From positions 62,001-126,000 of the forward strand of contig DATJSU010000037.1 in the NCBI GenBank assembly GCA_035503915.1: a stretch of DNA of 64,000 nt. The letters are read 5' to 3'. The position numbers and the translations under genes were made by a program. Below are positions 34,455 through 42,932 of the stretch, in pieces (the stretch's first letter is position 1; every line of letters starts with the position of its first letter). Under the pieces are notes generated by a model. That model worked only from the letters and a program-made list of their open reading frames with translations. It searched no databases and had not been told where the DNA came from. The stretch comes from DATJMJ01 sp035503915. Its GTDB lineage: Bacteria > Actinomycetota > Acidimicrobiia > Acidimicrobiales > Palsa-688.

Positions 34455-35695
34455 CAGCCCCATCTCGCGCAACCCTGGAAGATCTCGTAGCTGCCAAGGA
34501 GATTGTCGTCGTCTGCGGGCCAGGCGGAGTCGGCAAGACGACCGTCGCAGCCTCGATCGGTGCCATGGCGGCCTGCCAGCAAGGGGGTCGTGTGCTGGTG
34601 CTGACTGTCGACCCTGCGAGGCGACTGGCACAGGCGCTCGGGCTGGGGGGCAGGGACGGCGAGCAGGGCACGGCACTTGCGCCACCCCGCTCCGGGTCAG
34701 CCCGACTGCGAGGTCCGCGCGCTCTGCAGGTGCCCCCGAGCGCGTTCGAACAGGTGGGAGCGTCACCGCGGGGAGAGCTTTGGGCCGAAATGCTCGATAC
34801 AAAGCTCGGCTGGGACAATCTCGTCTCACTCCACGCGCCTGATCCCGCGACGGCGAAGCGGATCCTGGAAAACTCGCTCTACCAGAACATCTCCGGCCGG
34901 TTTGTCCAAAGCCACGACTACATCGCGGTCGAGCGGCTCTATGAACTTCACTCTGAAGGTGCTTACGACCTCATAGTCGTCGACACACCTCCCACCCGCA
35001 ATGCCGTCGACTTCCTCCTCGCGCCAGAGCGGATGGCTGATTTCTTCGCCTCTCGCCTGCTTCGCATCCTGACGGTGCCATACCGGAGCCGCTTCGTCGA
35101 CCTGGCATCGCGACCGTTTTATTACGTCGCAGACCGGGTCCTCGGTACCCAGTTCCTCGAAGACATTGCGGAGTTCTTCATCTTGTTCCAGACCTTGTCA
35201 GAAGGCTTCGTAGAGCGCGCGAAGCACGTCGAACGCCTCCTCGCAGACCGGCGCACTACCTTCATCGTCGTGAGCACCCTCGAGCCGGTGCCGGTGCGCG
35301 AAGCCGAAGCGTTCATCAGGTTGCTCCCCGCAAGGAGGCTCCACCTTGGCGGCGTCGTCCTGAACCGGGCGCTCCCGTCCTACCTCACCGAAGCGGCAGT
35401 GGGCCAACAAGCGGATTGGCTCCAGTCCCGCTCCGCCCAGGTGGCCCAACGCCTCTGCGCACCGGGAGGCCCCCTCGAGGCTTGTGAGGAGGCGCTTGTG
35501 GACAGGGTGTTGGGCGAGATCGCGGCGAACTTCAGCAACATCGCGGTCGTTGCCAAGCGGGAGGCGGCGCAGCGCGCCGAGCTTTCTTGGGCGCACGAAC
35601 TTGTCTCGAGCATCCCCGAGCTCGACGAGGACGTGCACGACCTCGCCGGTGTGCTCGCGCTCGGACGCCACCTGTGGTCGGCCCGCGCCGCCTGA
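34451..35695 (+). CDS. ArsA/GET3-like ATPase, subunit 2
   Basis: 414 residues, TTG start overlapping the previous stop (TTGA). The P-loop CGPGGVGKTTVAAS has Pro in place of the signature lysine seen in subunit 1, so the two subunits are not equivalent. Switch region VDTPPTRNAVDFLLAP and a long helical region with LTVDPARRLAQALGL are typical. It probably pairs with subunit 1 as a heterodimer. PdtaS follows 22 bases downstream. Confidence 0.85.
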   Translation: MTAPSRATLEDLVAAKEIVVVCGPGGVGKTTVAASIGAMAACQQGGRVLVLTVDPARRLAQALGLGGRDGEQGTALAPPRSGSARLRGPRALQVPPSAFEQVGASPRGELWAEMLDTKLGWDNLVSLHAPDPATAKRILENSLYQNISGRFVQSHDYIAVERLYELHSEGAYDLIVVDTPPTRNAVDFLLAPERMADFFASRLLRILTVPYRSRFVDLASRPFYYVADRVLGTQFLEDIAEFFILFQTLSEGFVERAKHVERLLADRRTTFIVVSTLEPVPVREAEAFIRLLPARRLHLGGVVLNRALPSYLTEAAVGQQADWLQSRSAQVAQRLCAPGGPLEACEEALVDRVLGEIAANFSNIAVVAKREAAQRAELSWAHELVSSIPELDEDVHDLAGVLALGRHLWSARAA

Positions 35696-35717
35696 GAACG
35701 TTTAGATTAGGAGGCCC

Positions 35718-37184
35718 ATGGCGACCTTGGCCGAACTGCTCAGGGACAGGGCAGAGGTGCCTGAGGCGGTTGTCGAGCATTTACAGCGCCTTGTCGCGAC
35801 CTGGGGCATCCTTTCGGACCTGTCCTTTTCGGACCTCTTGCTATTTGTCCCCACAGCCCATGAAAGCGGCCAGTTCGTGGTCGTCGGGCAAGTGAGGCCC
35901 ACCACAAGTCAGACCTTGTACCTCGAGGACCTTTTGGGCCGGCAGTTCGGCGAGCGTGAGCGGCCCCTCTTGCCACGGGCATGGGCGCTCGGCAGCGTTG
36001 TCGAAGGAGAGCTCCCTGTCGTGCCGCGGGGAGAGCGCGCCCGCGTCGTCTGCATACCCGTGCGCTTTACCGGTTCGGTCGTTGCCATTATGACCAGGGA
36101 GGCGCCGCTGGTTGTCGGGCGGCGCCCGGGCGAGCTCGAGCGTGTTTATGTCGGCGTCTTTGACCGGATAGCAAGGATGCTCGGTGCCGGGACATTTCCC
36201 TTTCCGGTAGACGAGCTGCTTTCGAGCGAGGCGCCGAGGGTCGGCGACGGCGTAATGACCCTTGACGCTTCGGCGCGTATTGAGTACGCGTCGCCCAATG
36301 CCGTCAATGCGATGCACCGGTTGGGGATTTCCCGGGCAGTGTTGGGGGCAAGCTTGGACGAGCTCGGCCTCGAGCACTCGCCCGTGCCAGCGGCGTTCCG
36401 GGACCGCCTGCCGGCATCTCTCGAGCTGGAGCTAGGGGACGTGGCGGTGTTTATCCGCTGCATCCCTTTGCTCGACCAGGGTAAGACATCTGGTGCGCTG
36501 GTCCTTGTCCGTGACGTGACCGACCTGCGCCGCCGCGACCGCTTGCTCCTCGGCAAAGAAGTCGCGATCCGTGAAGTGCACCACCGCGTCAAGAACAACC
36601 TGCAAACGATCTCGTCTCTCCTCCGCCTCCAGGCCCGGCGGTTGCCAAAGGGTGAGCCACGCCATGCTCTCGAGGAGGCTGAGAGACGTGTGCGCAGCAT
36701 CGCTGTGGTCCACGAAATCCTCTCCCGCGACACGGCCGACGAAGTCGATTTCAATGACATCGTGCCCTCTTTGGCCCGCATGGCCGAAGACCTGTCTCCC
36801 ACGGGGGCCCCGGTCGAGGTCACTTGGTCAGGAGAGGCGGGGTCAATGGGCGCGCAGGTTGCGACGCCCCTTGCGGTGGCACTGAACGAGCTGCTACAAA
36901 ACGCCGTCGAACATGCATTTGTGAGCCATCCGCCCGAGCCGACGGTACAGGTGTCGTTCCTCAGGCGGGGAGGGGTCCTCGCAGTTCAGGTGCGGGACAA
37001 CGGCGTCGGTTGGCCGGAGGGCTTTTCGATCGACGCCACCCAGAGCCTGGGTCTTTCAATAGTCCGTGGGCTCGTCAGCACCCAGCTTGGCGGCAAGATC
37101 AGGCTGTACAACGACGAGGGAGCGGTCGTCGAATTAGTGGTGCCCATCAAGTCCGCCGACCGCGCGGACCTGACGAAGATCTAG
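35718..37184 (+). CDS. pdtaS: PdtaS-type sensor histidine kinase
   Basis: 488-residue cytosolic kinase. The N-terminus (residues 1-150) is GAF-like, followed by a PAS-like region (residues 170-270, VMTLDASARIEYASPNAVNAM). The HisKA_2 dimerisation block follows with the phosphorylated histidine in VAIREVHHRVKNNLQTISSLLRLQARR. The ATPase has the N box LNELLQNAVEHAF and VRDNGVGWPEGF. There are no membrane segments. In mycobacteria this kinase signals to the RNA-binding antiterminator PdtaR and its gene neighbours whiB1, as here. No pdtaR lies in the window. Confidence 0.9.
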   Translation: MATLAELLRDRAEVPEAVVEHLQRLVATWGILSDLSFSDLLLFVPTAHESGQFVVVGQVRPTTSQTLYLEDLLGRQFGERERPLLPRAWALGSVVEGELPVVPRGERARVVCIPVRFTGSVVAIMTREAPLVVGRRPGELERVYVGVFDRIARMLGAGTFPFPVDELLSSEAPRVGDGVMTLDASARIEYASPNAVNAMHRLGISRAVLGASLDELGLEHSPVPAAFRDRLPASLELELGDVAVFIRCIPLLDQGKTSGALVLVRDVTDLRRRDRLLLGKEVAIREVHHRVKNNLQTISSLLRLQARRLPKGEPRHALEEAERRVRSIAVVHEILSRDTADEVDFNDIVPSLARMAEDLSPTGAPVEVTWSGEAGSMGAQVATPLAVALNELLQNAVEHAFVSHPPEPTVQVSFLRRGGVLAVQVRDNGVGWPEGFSIDATQSLGLSIVRGLVSTQLGGKIRLYNDEGAVVELVVPIKSADRADLTKI

Positions 37185-37222
37185 CTCCTGGCCTTGTTGC
37201 CTCGGCGAGGTTTAGGAGGTCC

Positions 37223-37513
37223 TCAGCCGGCTCGGCGCTGGCGCGCCAACCAGAGCTTGCGAAGTTTTCGCCGCTCTTCTTCGGTTGTCCCACCCCAGAT
37301 GCCTGACTCCTGGTTGGTGGCAAGCGCGAACTCGAGGCAGCTCGCTCGCGACTCGCAAGTCTCACAAACCCCCTTGGCGCTGTGGATCTGCTCGACTGCG
37401 GGCCCAGTGCTGCCGACGGGGAAGAACAAATCAGGGTCGGTATCCCGGCAGGCGGCTCGTTGTCGCCAATCTTCGACATCCCATTCGATGGTCCGGGTCC
37501 AAGTCAGGGCCAA
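37223..37513 (-). CDS. whiB1: WhiB-family Fe-S transcription factor, WhiB1-like
   Basis: 96 residues with the four cluster cysteines Cys22, Cys50, Cys53 and Cys59 (ACRD, VCETCESRASC) and the GIWGGTTEEERR turn and basic C-terminus of Wbl proteins. The N-terminal DWRQRAACRDTDPDLFFPVG and the convergent pdtaS neighbour identify the WhiB1 group, which binds a [4Fe-4S] cluster and sigma factor. The start is a TTG supported by AGGAGG exactly 8 bases upstream (37522-37527). WhiB1 is nitric-oxide responsive in mycobacteria. A CRP-like operator lies upstream. Confidence 0.92.
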   Translation of the reverse strand: MALTWTRTIEWDVEDWRQRAACRDTDPDLFFPVGSTGPAVEQIHSAKGVCETCESRASCLEFALATNQESGIWGGTTEEERRKLRKLWLARQRRAG

Positions 37514-37585
37514 CTAACTATCCTCCTGCCAAACTTCGAGGCAAATGACCGTTGCCTCAAACGGGCAGCCGGCCTACGACCAGCT

Positions 37586-37601
37586 TGTGAATCTCTTCAC
37601 G
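37586..37601 (-). promoter_or_regulatory. CRP/FNR-like palindrome upstream of whiB1
   Basis: TGTGA-N6-TCACG, one mismatch from the TGTGA-N6-TCACA CRP consensus, centred about 80 bases before the whiB1 TTG. A TATACT -10-like hexamer lies at 37606-37611 and another at 37647-37652 on the minus strand. The site therefore sits near or just past the predicted start point of the nearer promoter. Mycobacterial whiB1 is also CRP-controlled. Confidence 0.6.
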
Positions 37602-37708
37602 TGTGAGTATACAGCGGGTAAACAACAAGGAGCTGTGCGCGAAGGCAGTATAGCGTCGGCACCTTTGCGCGCAAGGGGCTAGCGGACGGTTATTGCTGCC
37701 AAAAAGGT

Positions 37709-38623
37709 CTAGACCGGCCTGACCAGGGAAAGGGCGTCAGGAGCCCAGCGCAGTTCGATCTGCTCGGCCTCGCCTACGAAGTCGCCGTCCAATTGGTAGG
37801 GGAGCGGCTGGCCCGACTTGACCGTCGCCTGTGCCACGCCCACCGAAACGGTCACGTGCCGCCCTTGTCCGGTCTTTGGGCCGTCGGCAAAGGTGGCGGC
37901 TACGAGGGGGGCAAGCGCCCAGAGGTTGAGCGTGTCGACCGTGACGAGGCTCAAGGGCGTGTGGAGCGCGGTCCCTTTGGCCAGGTGCATTGGGCGGCTG
38001 CCGAAGAAGGTGTACGGGTCAGTGTTGAGGCAGACGGCAAACGCGGCGCTCGCTTCTGAAAAGCCTTCGCTGCTCACGTGGAAGCGGGCCTGCTTGCGGT
38101 CGTAGCCGTGCGCCCAGGTAAGAAGCGTTGCCGCGACGAAAAGAGCCGGGCCGAGATATCGCTTGAGCGGCGCCAGTTTCTCCACCTGGGCGATGACGGC
38201 GGCGTCAAAGCCGATGCCGGCGTGGAAGAGGAAGTAGCGCGCGTTCGCCTGCCCGAGGCCCACCCGCCCGGCAGGCCCGGTGGCTAACGCCCCTAGTAGT
38301 TGGCTCGTCGCCTCGATCGGGTCGTTCGACATACCTATGGTGCGCGCGAAAACGTTCGTCGAACCCCCTGGCAGTACCGCAAGCGCCGTGCGCGACCCGG
38401 CGAGCCCGTTGGCCGCCTCGTTCAAGGTCCCATCGCCTCCGAGGACGACCACGACGTCCACGCCGTCAGCAGCGGCACCTTGGGCTAAGCGAGCCGCATG
38501 GCCGCGGCGGTTGGTCTCCTTGAGAGCCACCTCGTGGTCGGCCGAAAGCGCCTTTTGGATGACAACGCGCGCGCGCGCGGTCACCGACGACGCAGACGTG
38601 TTGACGATCAGCAGCAAGCGCAT
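37709..38623 (-). CDS. Diacylglycerol kinase-family lipid kinase
   Basis: 304 residues. The N-terminal catalytic domain has the nucleotide loop VVVLGGDGTLNEAANGL and AVLPGGSTNVFARTIG, the signature of the DAGK/sphingosine kinase family. The C-terminal beta-sandwich ends YQLDGDFVGEAEQIELRW. It phosphorylates a lipid hydroxyl, probably diacylglycerol; specificity is not readable. It follows sigF by 8 bases and precedes whiB1 on the same strand. Confidence 0.87.
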   Translation of the reverse strand: MRLLLIVNTSASSVTARARVVIQKALSADHEVALKETNRRGHAARLAQGAAADGVDVVVVLGGDGTLNEAANGLAGSRTALAVLPGGSTNVFARTIGMSNDPIEATSQLLGALATGPAGRVGLGQANARYFLFHAGIGFDAAVIAQVEKLAPLKRYLGPALFVAATLLTWAHGYDRKQARFHVSSEGFSEASAAFAVCLNTDPYTFFGSRPMHLAKGTALHTPLSLVTVDTLNLWALAPLVAATFADGPKTGQGRHVTVSVGVAQATVKSGQPLPYQLDGDFVGEAEQIELRWAPDALSLVRPV

Positions 38624-38631
38624 TTGGGGCG

Positions 38632-39381
38632 CTAGCGGGTCGGGGCCTCGGCCGCCGAGCGCAGTTGGGCGACGCTTCGCGCTAGGAGGCGCGACACGTG
38701 CATTTGTGAGATGCCGAGGCGGGACGCAATTTCGGACTGGGTGAGCCCGTCAAAAAACCGCAGGTGCAGGATAAGCCGTTCTCGCGGGAGTAGTTGCGCC
38801 AAGAGCGGTGAAAGGGTGGCGCGACTTTCTGCGATCTCGATGGACGGGTCGTCCTCGCCGATGCGCGCCGCGAGCGGCTCGCCCTCTTCGGAGGGAGCGT
38901 CGAGGGAGGTGGAACGGTAGGCCTGGCCCGCTTCGAGCGCTTCCAAGACCTCTTCTTCAGAGACCTTCACCTCCGCCGCCAGTTCTGCGATCGTGGGCGA
39001 ACGCCCCAGCTCCTGGCCGAGTACCCCAACAACTTTTCCGAGGCGCAGGTACAGCTCCTGCATCCGACGCGGCGCTCTTATGGCCCAACCTTTATCGCGG
39101 AAGTGGCGTTTGAGTTCACCAACGATCGTATGAGTTGCGTAAGTGGAAAACTCGACACCGCGTTCAGGGTCGAAGCGGTCGACGGCCTTTATCAACCCGA
39201 GCGAGGCAACTTGCACCAGGTCGTCGAGCGCCTCGCCGCGATTGGCAAACCTGCGTGCGAGGTACTCGGCCAACCCCAGGTGAGCGGCAACCAATTGCTC
39301 GCGCAGGACCGGGTCGCGGTCCTGCGCATAAGCCGCGAACTGCTCCCTGATCTCTTGGCGCCTGTTTGGCTCCAGGCTCAC
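38632..39381 (-). CDS. sigF: RNA polymerase sigma factor, SigF/SigB family
   Basis: 249 residues with regions 2 to 4. Region 2: LVAAHLGLAEYLARRFANRGEALDDLVQVASLGLIKAVDRFDPERGVEFSTYATHTIVGELKRHFRDKGW. Region 3: RMQELYLRLG onwards. Region 4: LLPRERLILHLRFFDGLTQSEIASRLGISQMHVSRLLARSV. This is a general-stress or developmental type. The ATG overlaps the anti-sigma gene stop (ATGA), which matches the rsbW-sigF pair of other actinobacteria and keeps the two products in balance. Confidence 0.93.
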   Translation of the reverse strand: MSLEPNRRQEIREQFAAYAQDRDPVLREQLVAAHLGLAEYLARRFANRGEALDDLVQVASLGLIKAVDRFDPERGVEFSTYATHTIVGELKRHFRDKGWAIRAPRRMQELYLRLGKVVGVLGQELGRSPTIAELAAEVKVSEEEVLEALEAGQAYRSTSLDAPSEEGEPLAARIGEDDPSIEIAESRATLSPLLAQLLPRERLILHLRFFDGLTQSEIASRLGISQMHVSRLLARSVAQLRSAAEAPTR

Positions 39382-39836
39382 GGGCCATCCCCTGGAGCAG
39401 CGTTCTCCTCCCTCTCAGGGGCCCGGCGCCTTTTGTAAAGGTAGAACCTCGGCCCGTCGGCGCCGTCATCGACCGAGTGCTCGTCCACGAGAGCGTTGAG
39501 GATGACTTCGGATAGTTCCGATAGGCGGACAGGTCCTGGGGCGGGAAAATTGCCGTACCCTCGCACTGTGAGCCCGTCCGTGCCCAGTGCAAAGTCGAGT
39601 TCCAAGATGCCGTCCATCCCTTTGCTGCCCGTTATACCGAAACAGATCTCGTCAATTGCCAGTCGGAGATCCTCGACTTCGTCATAAGTGAACCCGAGCC
39701 GGCTCGCGAGCCCAGCCGCAGTGACTCGCGCTAAGCCGAGGAACTCGGGCCTTGCCGGGACTGCCAAACGCACTTCGTCTTCGCTTCCCAACGGAAGGTA
39801 GCTCCTCTCACGTTCGCCAGTTGACGCCCTGGCCAA
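39378..39836 (-). CDS. rsbW: Anti-sigma factor, RsbW/UsfX-like
   Basis: 152 residues with a GHKL ATPase fold. EVRLAVPARPEFLGLARVTAAGLASRLGFTYDEVEDLRLAIDEICFGI includes the N-box-like helix and metal-binding region of RsbW-type kinases, although the N box reads IDEICFGI rather than the standard VNEAxxNA. It should hold SigF inactive and release it when an anti-anti-sigma factor competes. No RsbV-like gene is in the window. The start is not well marked; a downstream GTG (VRLAVPARP) is possible. Confidence 0.8.
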   Translation of the reverse strand: MARASTGERERSYLPLGSEDEVRLAVPARPEFLGLARVTAAGLASRLGFTYDEVEDLRLAIDEICFGITGSKGMDGILELDFALGTDGLTVRGYGNFPAPGPVRLSELSEVILNALVDEHSVDDGADGPRFYLYKRRRAPEREENAAPGDGP

Positions 39837-39990
39837 CCGTCCCCTGCTGGGGCTGGCCCGTTCCGCGAGGCCAACTTAGTGCGAACGACCGGCAACCTTT
39901 GCTCGTATGCCGCCGAGCGCCCCTTCGCTGGGGGCACAGACGTTTGTCCCCGAGGAAGACGACGGTTGACCGCGCTGATGGCTGGGGCTC

Positions 39991-40755
39991 CTAAATGAGA
40001 GGCCAGGGGTAGTGGTGCTCGGTCTTCGGGGCAGGGAACCTGCCCTTGCGCCGCAGTGCCGACGCGCGCCGCACCAGGGCTGCTATTTCTTCGGGCTGGA
40101 GGAGCGCTTCGAGCGCGTGTGGCCGTTCGCCCAATGAGAGCGGGCCAAGAGCGTCGAGCAGGTCGGCGGCCACGCTGTCCCCGGCGAAGTCCCATATAAC
40201 CGTCCGGAGCTTGGGCTCGCTGTGGAAGCAGAGGCCGTTGTCGATGGCCCAGATGCGGCCTTCTTTGTCCAGGAGGCAGTGCCCTGCTTTGCGGTCGGCG
40301 TTGTTGGCGACGATGTCAAAGACCGCGATCCGTCGGAGCGCGCCATGGTGCTCTCGCGACTCCAGGAGCGTGAAGTAGTGCTCTTCGAAGTGGCAGTCCA
40401 TGAACAGCTGCACAGACCCGGGGCCGAGAGGTCCCTCGGCGCGGGCGACCGTCGGCGGCACTATTTGCCAGCCGAGGAAGCAAGCAAGGTGGTACGCGGC
40501 GACCTCCCGCCTCCAGAGCCCACCCGGGAAGTCCCACAATGGCCTTTCCCCTTTGGCCGGCTTGTAGATTACGAGCACCTCGGCGCCGGTCGAAGAGCTG
40601 ACGGAGGCGAGGAACGTGGCGTTGGAGCTCCAGGGGAGACGTCCCTTGAGGCCCATTTCACCGGCGCGCAAGAGATCGAGGACCGGTGTTGCATCAGCTC
40701 CGGGCCCCCATGAGCCGGATCCTGCTCCTGACTGAGCCGTCGCTTCTTCGCTCAT
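39991..40755 (-). CDS. SCO1664-family protein (PI3K/PI4K-like fold)
   Basis: 254 residues from the ATG at 40755, 7 bases after the DUF3090 stop. Landmarks of TIGR03843 are visible: EVLVIYKPAKGERPLWDFPGGLWRREVAAYHLACFLGW, VFDIVANNADRKAGHCLLD and IWAIDNGLCFHSEPKLRTVIWDFAG. The lysine and the NNADRK/DNG motifs resemble an atypical kinase active site. The family is restricted to actinobacteria and co-occurs with the next two genes. Biochemical role is unknown. Confidence 0.85.
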   Translation of the reverse strand: MSEEATAQSGAGSGSWGPGADATPVLDLLRAGEMGLKGRLPWSSNATFLASVSSSTGAEVLVIYKPAKGERPLWDFPGGLWRREVAAYHLACFLGWQIVPPTVARAEGPLGPGSVQLFMDCHFEEHYFTLLESREHHGALRRIAVFDIVANNADRKAGHCLLDKEGRIWAIDNGLCFHSEPKLRTVIWDFAGDSVAADLLDALGPLSLGERPHALEALLQPEEIAALVRRASALRRKGRFPAPKTEHHYPWPLI

Positions 40756-40762
40756 GTGCCGC

Positions 40763-41398
40763 TCATAACGACGGCGCGCGGTGACCGTTCGTCTTTGGGC
40801 AGGAGTGCTCCTGGTCAAGGGGGTACCCGCATAAAGGGCAGGGCGGCCTCCCGCCGCGGAGCAACCTCTTTCCGTGCTCGATCACTCCGGCCGCCTGTTC
40901 CCGGGTGAGCAGTACCCGGGCGACCCCGCGAGGCTCCCCTACGGTCCCCGGTCCTTGCAGGTTCGGTCCTTCCCCCAGGTCAGCTCCGACCGCTGGGGCA
41001 CTGGCACCCTCTTCCTCTCCTAAGGCCTCTTCCTCTCCTAAGCCCTCGTCCCCTTCGTCACCACCTTGGTCGTCCCCGCTGCCCACCTCACGCGCGACGA
41101 GGACGACCCTGTCGGCACCCGGGTCGTAAGCGAGCTGCATCGACCCGACAACCCAAGCAGCCTCGACCGGCTCCTCGAGGGCGAGCTCGCCCTCTTGTGG
41201 CACGGCAGATGGAGAGGCGAGGTCCGCCAGTACCTCGCTGAGACCTCCGGCCAGAAAGAGGACTTGCTGCTTTTCGAGCTTGAGAGACAGGAGGCTTTCG
41301 TCCTGGCGGGCCTGCAGGTAAAAGACTCGCTTGCCTGGTGGCCCGACAGCTCCCACCGTGACACGGGCAGGGCTCGGGAGGTCGAATGATTGGCTCAT
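40763..41398 (-). CDS. DUF3090 (TIGR03847) family protein
   Basis: 211 residues. N-terminal FDLPSPARVTVGAVGPPGKRVFYLQARQ and a C-terminal zinc-ribbon-like end (PPCPLCGYPLDQEHSCPKTNGH) define the family. The middle carries an unusually acidic, repetitive linker (about residues 108-150) built by an 18-bp tandem duplication. Its ATG overlaps the phosphatase stop (ATGA). Function unknown; it forms a conserved trio with the flanking genes. Confidence 0.88.
   Translation of the reverse strand: MSQSFDLPSPARVTVGAVGPPGKRVFYLQARQDESLLSLKLEKQQVLFLAGGLSEVLADLASPSAVPQEGELALEEPVEAAWVVGSMQLAYDPGADRVVLVAREVGSGDDQGGDEGDEGLGEEEALGEEEGASAPAVGADLGEGPNLQGPGTVGEPRGVARVLLTREQAAGVIEHGKRLLRGGRPPCPLCGYPLDQEHSCPKTNGHRAPSL
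41008..41042. repeat. 18-bp period tandem repeat inside the DUF3090 gene
   Basis: Two 17-bp identical units (41008-41024 and 41026-41042, CCTCTTCCTCTCCTAAG) spaced by one base. They encode the repeated LGEEEA-like acidic motif of the linker in frame. Confidence 0.85.
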
Positions 41399-42081
41399 CG
41401 AGCCGTGCCGGGCCTCGCTGGGCCCTTGGCCTGGCGCTCGGAGAGAGCTGGCAGAGAACTTACCCAGTTCGTGAACATCACGCTCGGCCCGCCGGTCCTA
41501 AACGCTATCGCGCTCACCGAGGCGGGCGAGACGAGGATCCTTTGGAACAGGTCGAGGTGGATCCCCATAACCTCGGCAAGGACTGCCTTGATGGGGTCAG
41601 CGTGCGAGACGACGACGACCGTGCGGCCTTCGTGAGCCGCGACGACCTCGCTTACGGCCTCAACGACCCGGAACTGCATGCCCCTCAGGGTCTCCCCCCC
41701 GGGGAACGTGAACTGGCTTGGGTAGTGGAGGACCGTCGACCACTCAGGCTTCTTGACCAGGTCCTTCAGCGGCGTCCCTGCCCACTCCCCCATCTCACAG
41801 TCCCTCAGGGCGACCCTCTCGAGGGGGGCGAGGTCGAGGGCTTTGCCCAGGATCGCCGCGGTCTCCTTGGTGCGAGTGAGGGGCGAGGAATAGAGGGCCG
41901 TGATGGGCGGGAGGCTCGGGCGCAGCTCGAGAATGTGCTGGCCCGCGTCCTCTACCTGCCGGCGGCCCTGCTCTGTCAGTGAAGGGCCAGGTCCCGGGTA
42001 AGGCATCTCGGTGCCGGTTGTCGGCGTGAGGCCGTGCCGGACGAGCAAGGCCACGGTCGAGGGGGGAGGTTTCCTGCGCAC
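41395..42081 (-). CDS. Histidine phosphatase superfamily protein (TIGR03848-type)
   Basis: 228 residues. The catalytic RHG motif is in VALLVRHGLTPTTG. The second part of the site is in ALYSSPLTRTKETAAILGKAL and VVVVSHADPIKAVLAEVMG, where the histidine completes the pocket. It heads the trio with DUF3090 and the SCO1664-family gene, which overlap or nearly touch. In other actinobacteria this trio lies beside mshC, but mshC is not seen here. The substrate is unknown. Confidence 0.85.
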   Translation of the reverse strand: MRRKPPPSTVALLVRHGLTPTTGTEMPYPGPGPSLTEQGRRQVEDAGQHILELRPSLPPITALYSSPLTRTKETAAILGKALDLAPLERVALRDCEMGEWAGTPLKDLVKKPEWSTVLHYPSQFTFPGGETLRGMQFRVVEAVSEVVAAHEGRTVVVVSHADPIKAVLAEVMGIHLDLFQRILVSPASVSAIAFRTGGPSVMFTNWVSSLPALSERQAKGPARPGTAR

Positions 42082-42188
42082 TTCCTGCCAAAACTAGCCT
42101 CCGGGCCCCCATGCCGACGGGCGCATAGTGCAACGCCGCGCAAAGGTCCATCGAGGCGGCAGCACTTCGCCGACAATGGAGCTAGAGA

Positions 42189-42932
42189 ATGGAGCTGGAG
42201 ATGAAGGCAGACATGGAACAGTCGCCGACGATGGCGCAACTGCACCGGGAGATAGTCGACTGCAGGCGTTGCCCGCGCTTGGTCGCCTGGCGGGAGGCAG
42301 TCGCTGTTCGGCGGCGGTCCGCGTACGCGGGCGAGGAGTACTGGGGGCGCCCTCTGCCTGGCTTTGGCGATCTCGCTGCGCGCTTAGTGCTCGTCGGCCT
42401 CGCCCCGGCTGCCCATGGTGGCAACCGCACGGGACGGATCTTCACCGGGGACCGTTCCGGGGACTGGCTTTGGCGAGCCCTTTGGCGTGCCGGACTGGCG
42501 AACCAGGCCAAGAGCTTTGGAGCTGACGACGGGCTCGTCGCTAACGGGGTCTGGGTTAGCGCGGCTGTGCGCTGCGCTCCTCCCGCTAACCGTCCCACGC
42601 CTGAAGAGCGTGATAATTGCTTGCCGTTCCTGGGGAGGGAGCTCGAGGTGCTTACAGGCGCTCGGGTCACTTTGGCGCTGGGGTCCTTCGCCTACGACGC
42701 TTGCTGCCAGCTGTTCGGGGCCCGGCGGCACCCACGTTTCGGCCATGGCGTCGAGCTGCGCCTAGCGGACGGGCGCTGGCTGGTGTGCTCGTACCACCCG
42801 AGCCAACAGAACACTTTCACGGGCCGGTTGACTGAGGAGATGCTCGACCAGGTAATCGGCCGTGCATGGCAACTGGCGTCTAACTCCTTTGCAGCAGGCG
42901 GCCAGGCTGTGGCCCGCCCCTCGGCAGGCTGA
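42189..42932 (+). CDS. Uracil-DNA glycosylase, family 5 (UDGb)
   Basis: 247-residue DNA repair enzyme that excises uracil and other deaminated bases. It shows the iron-sulphur cysteines (CRRCPRL and later Cys residues), the catalytic-loop region LVLVGLAPAAHGGNRTGRIFTGDRSGDWLWRAL and the DNA-contacting YHPSQQNTFTGRLT. The GLAPAAHG form lacks the Asp of family 1, as expected for family 5. The 3' end overlaps the small HTH gene on the other strand by 171 bases. Confidence 0.92.
   Translation: MELEMKADMEQSPTMAQLHREIVDCRRCPRLVAWREAVAVRRRSAYAGEEYWGRPLPGFGDLAARLVLVGLAPAAHGGNRTGRIFTGDRSGDWLWRALWRAGLANQAKSFGADDGLVANGVWVSAAVRCAPPANRPTPEERDNCLPFLGRELEVLTGARVTLALGSFAYDACCQLFGARRHPRFGHGVELRLADGRWLVCSYHPSQQNTFTGRLTEEMLDQVIGRAWQLASNSFAAGGQAVARPSAG

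Noticed and set aside
33465..35695. Arsenical resistance pump
   Set aside because: No arsenite-binding cysteines in the ATPases and no arsB, arsC or arsR nearby.
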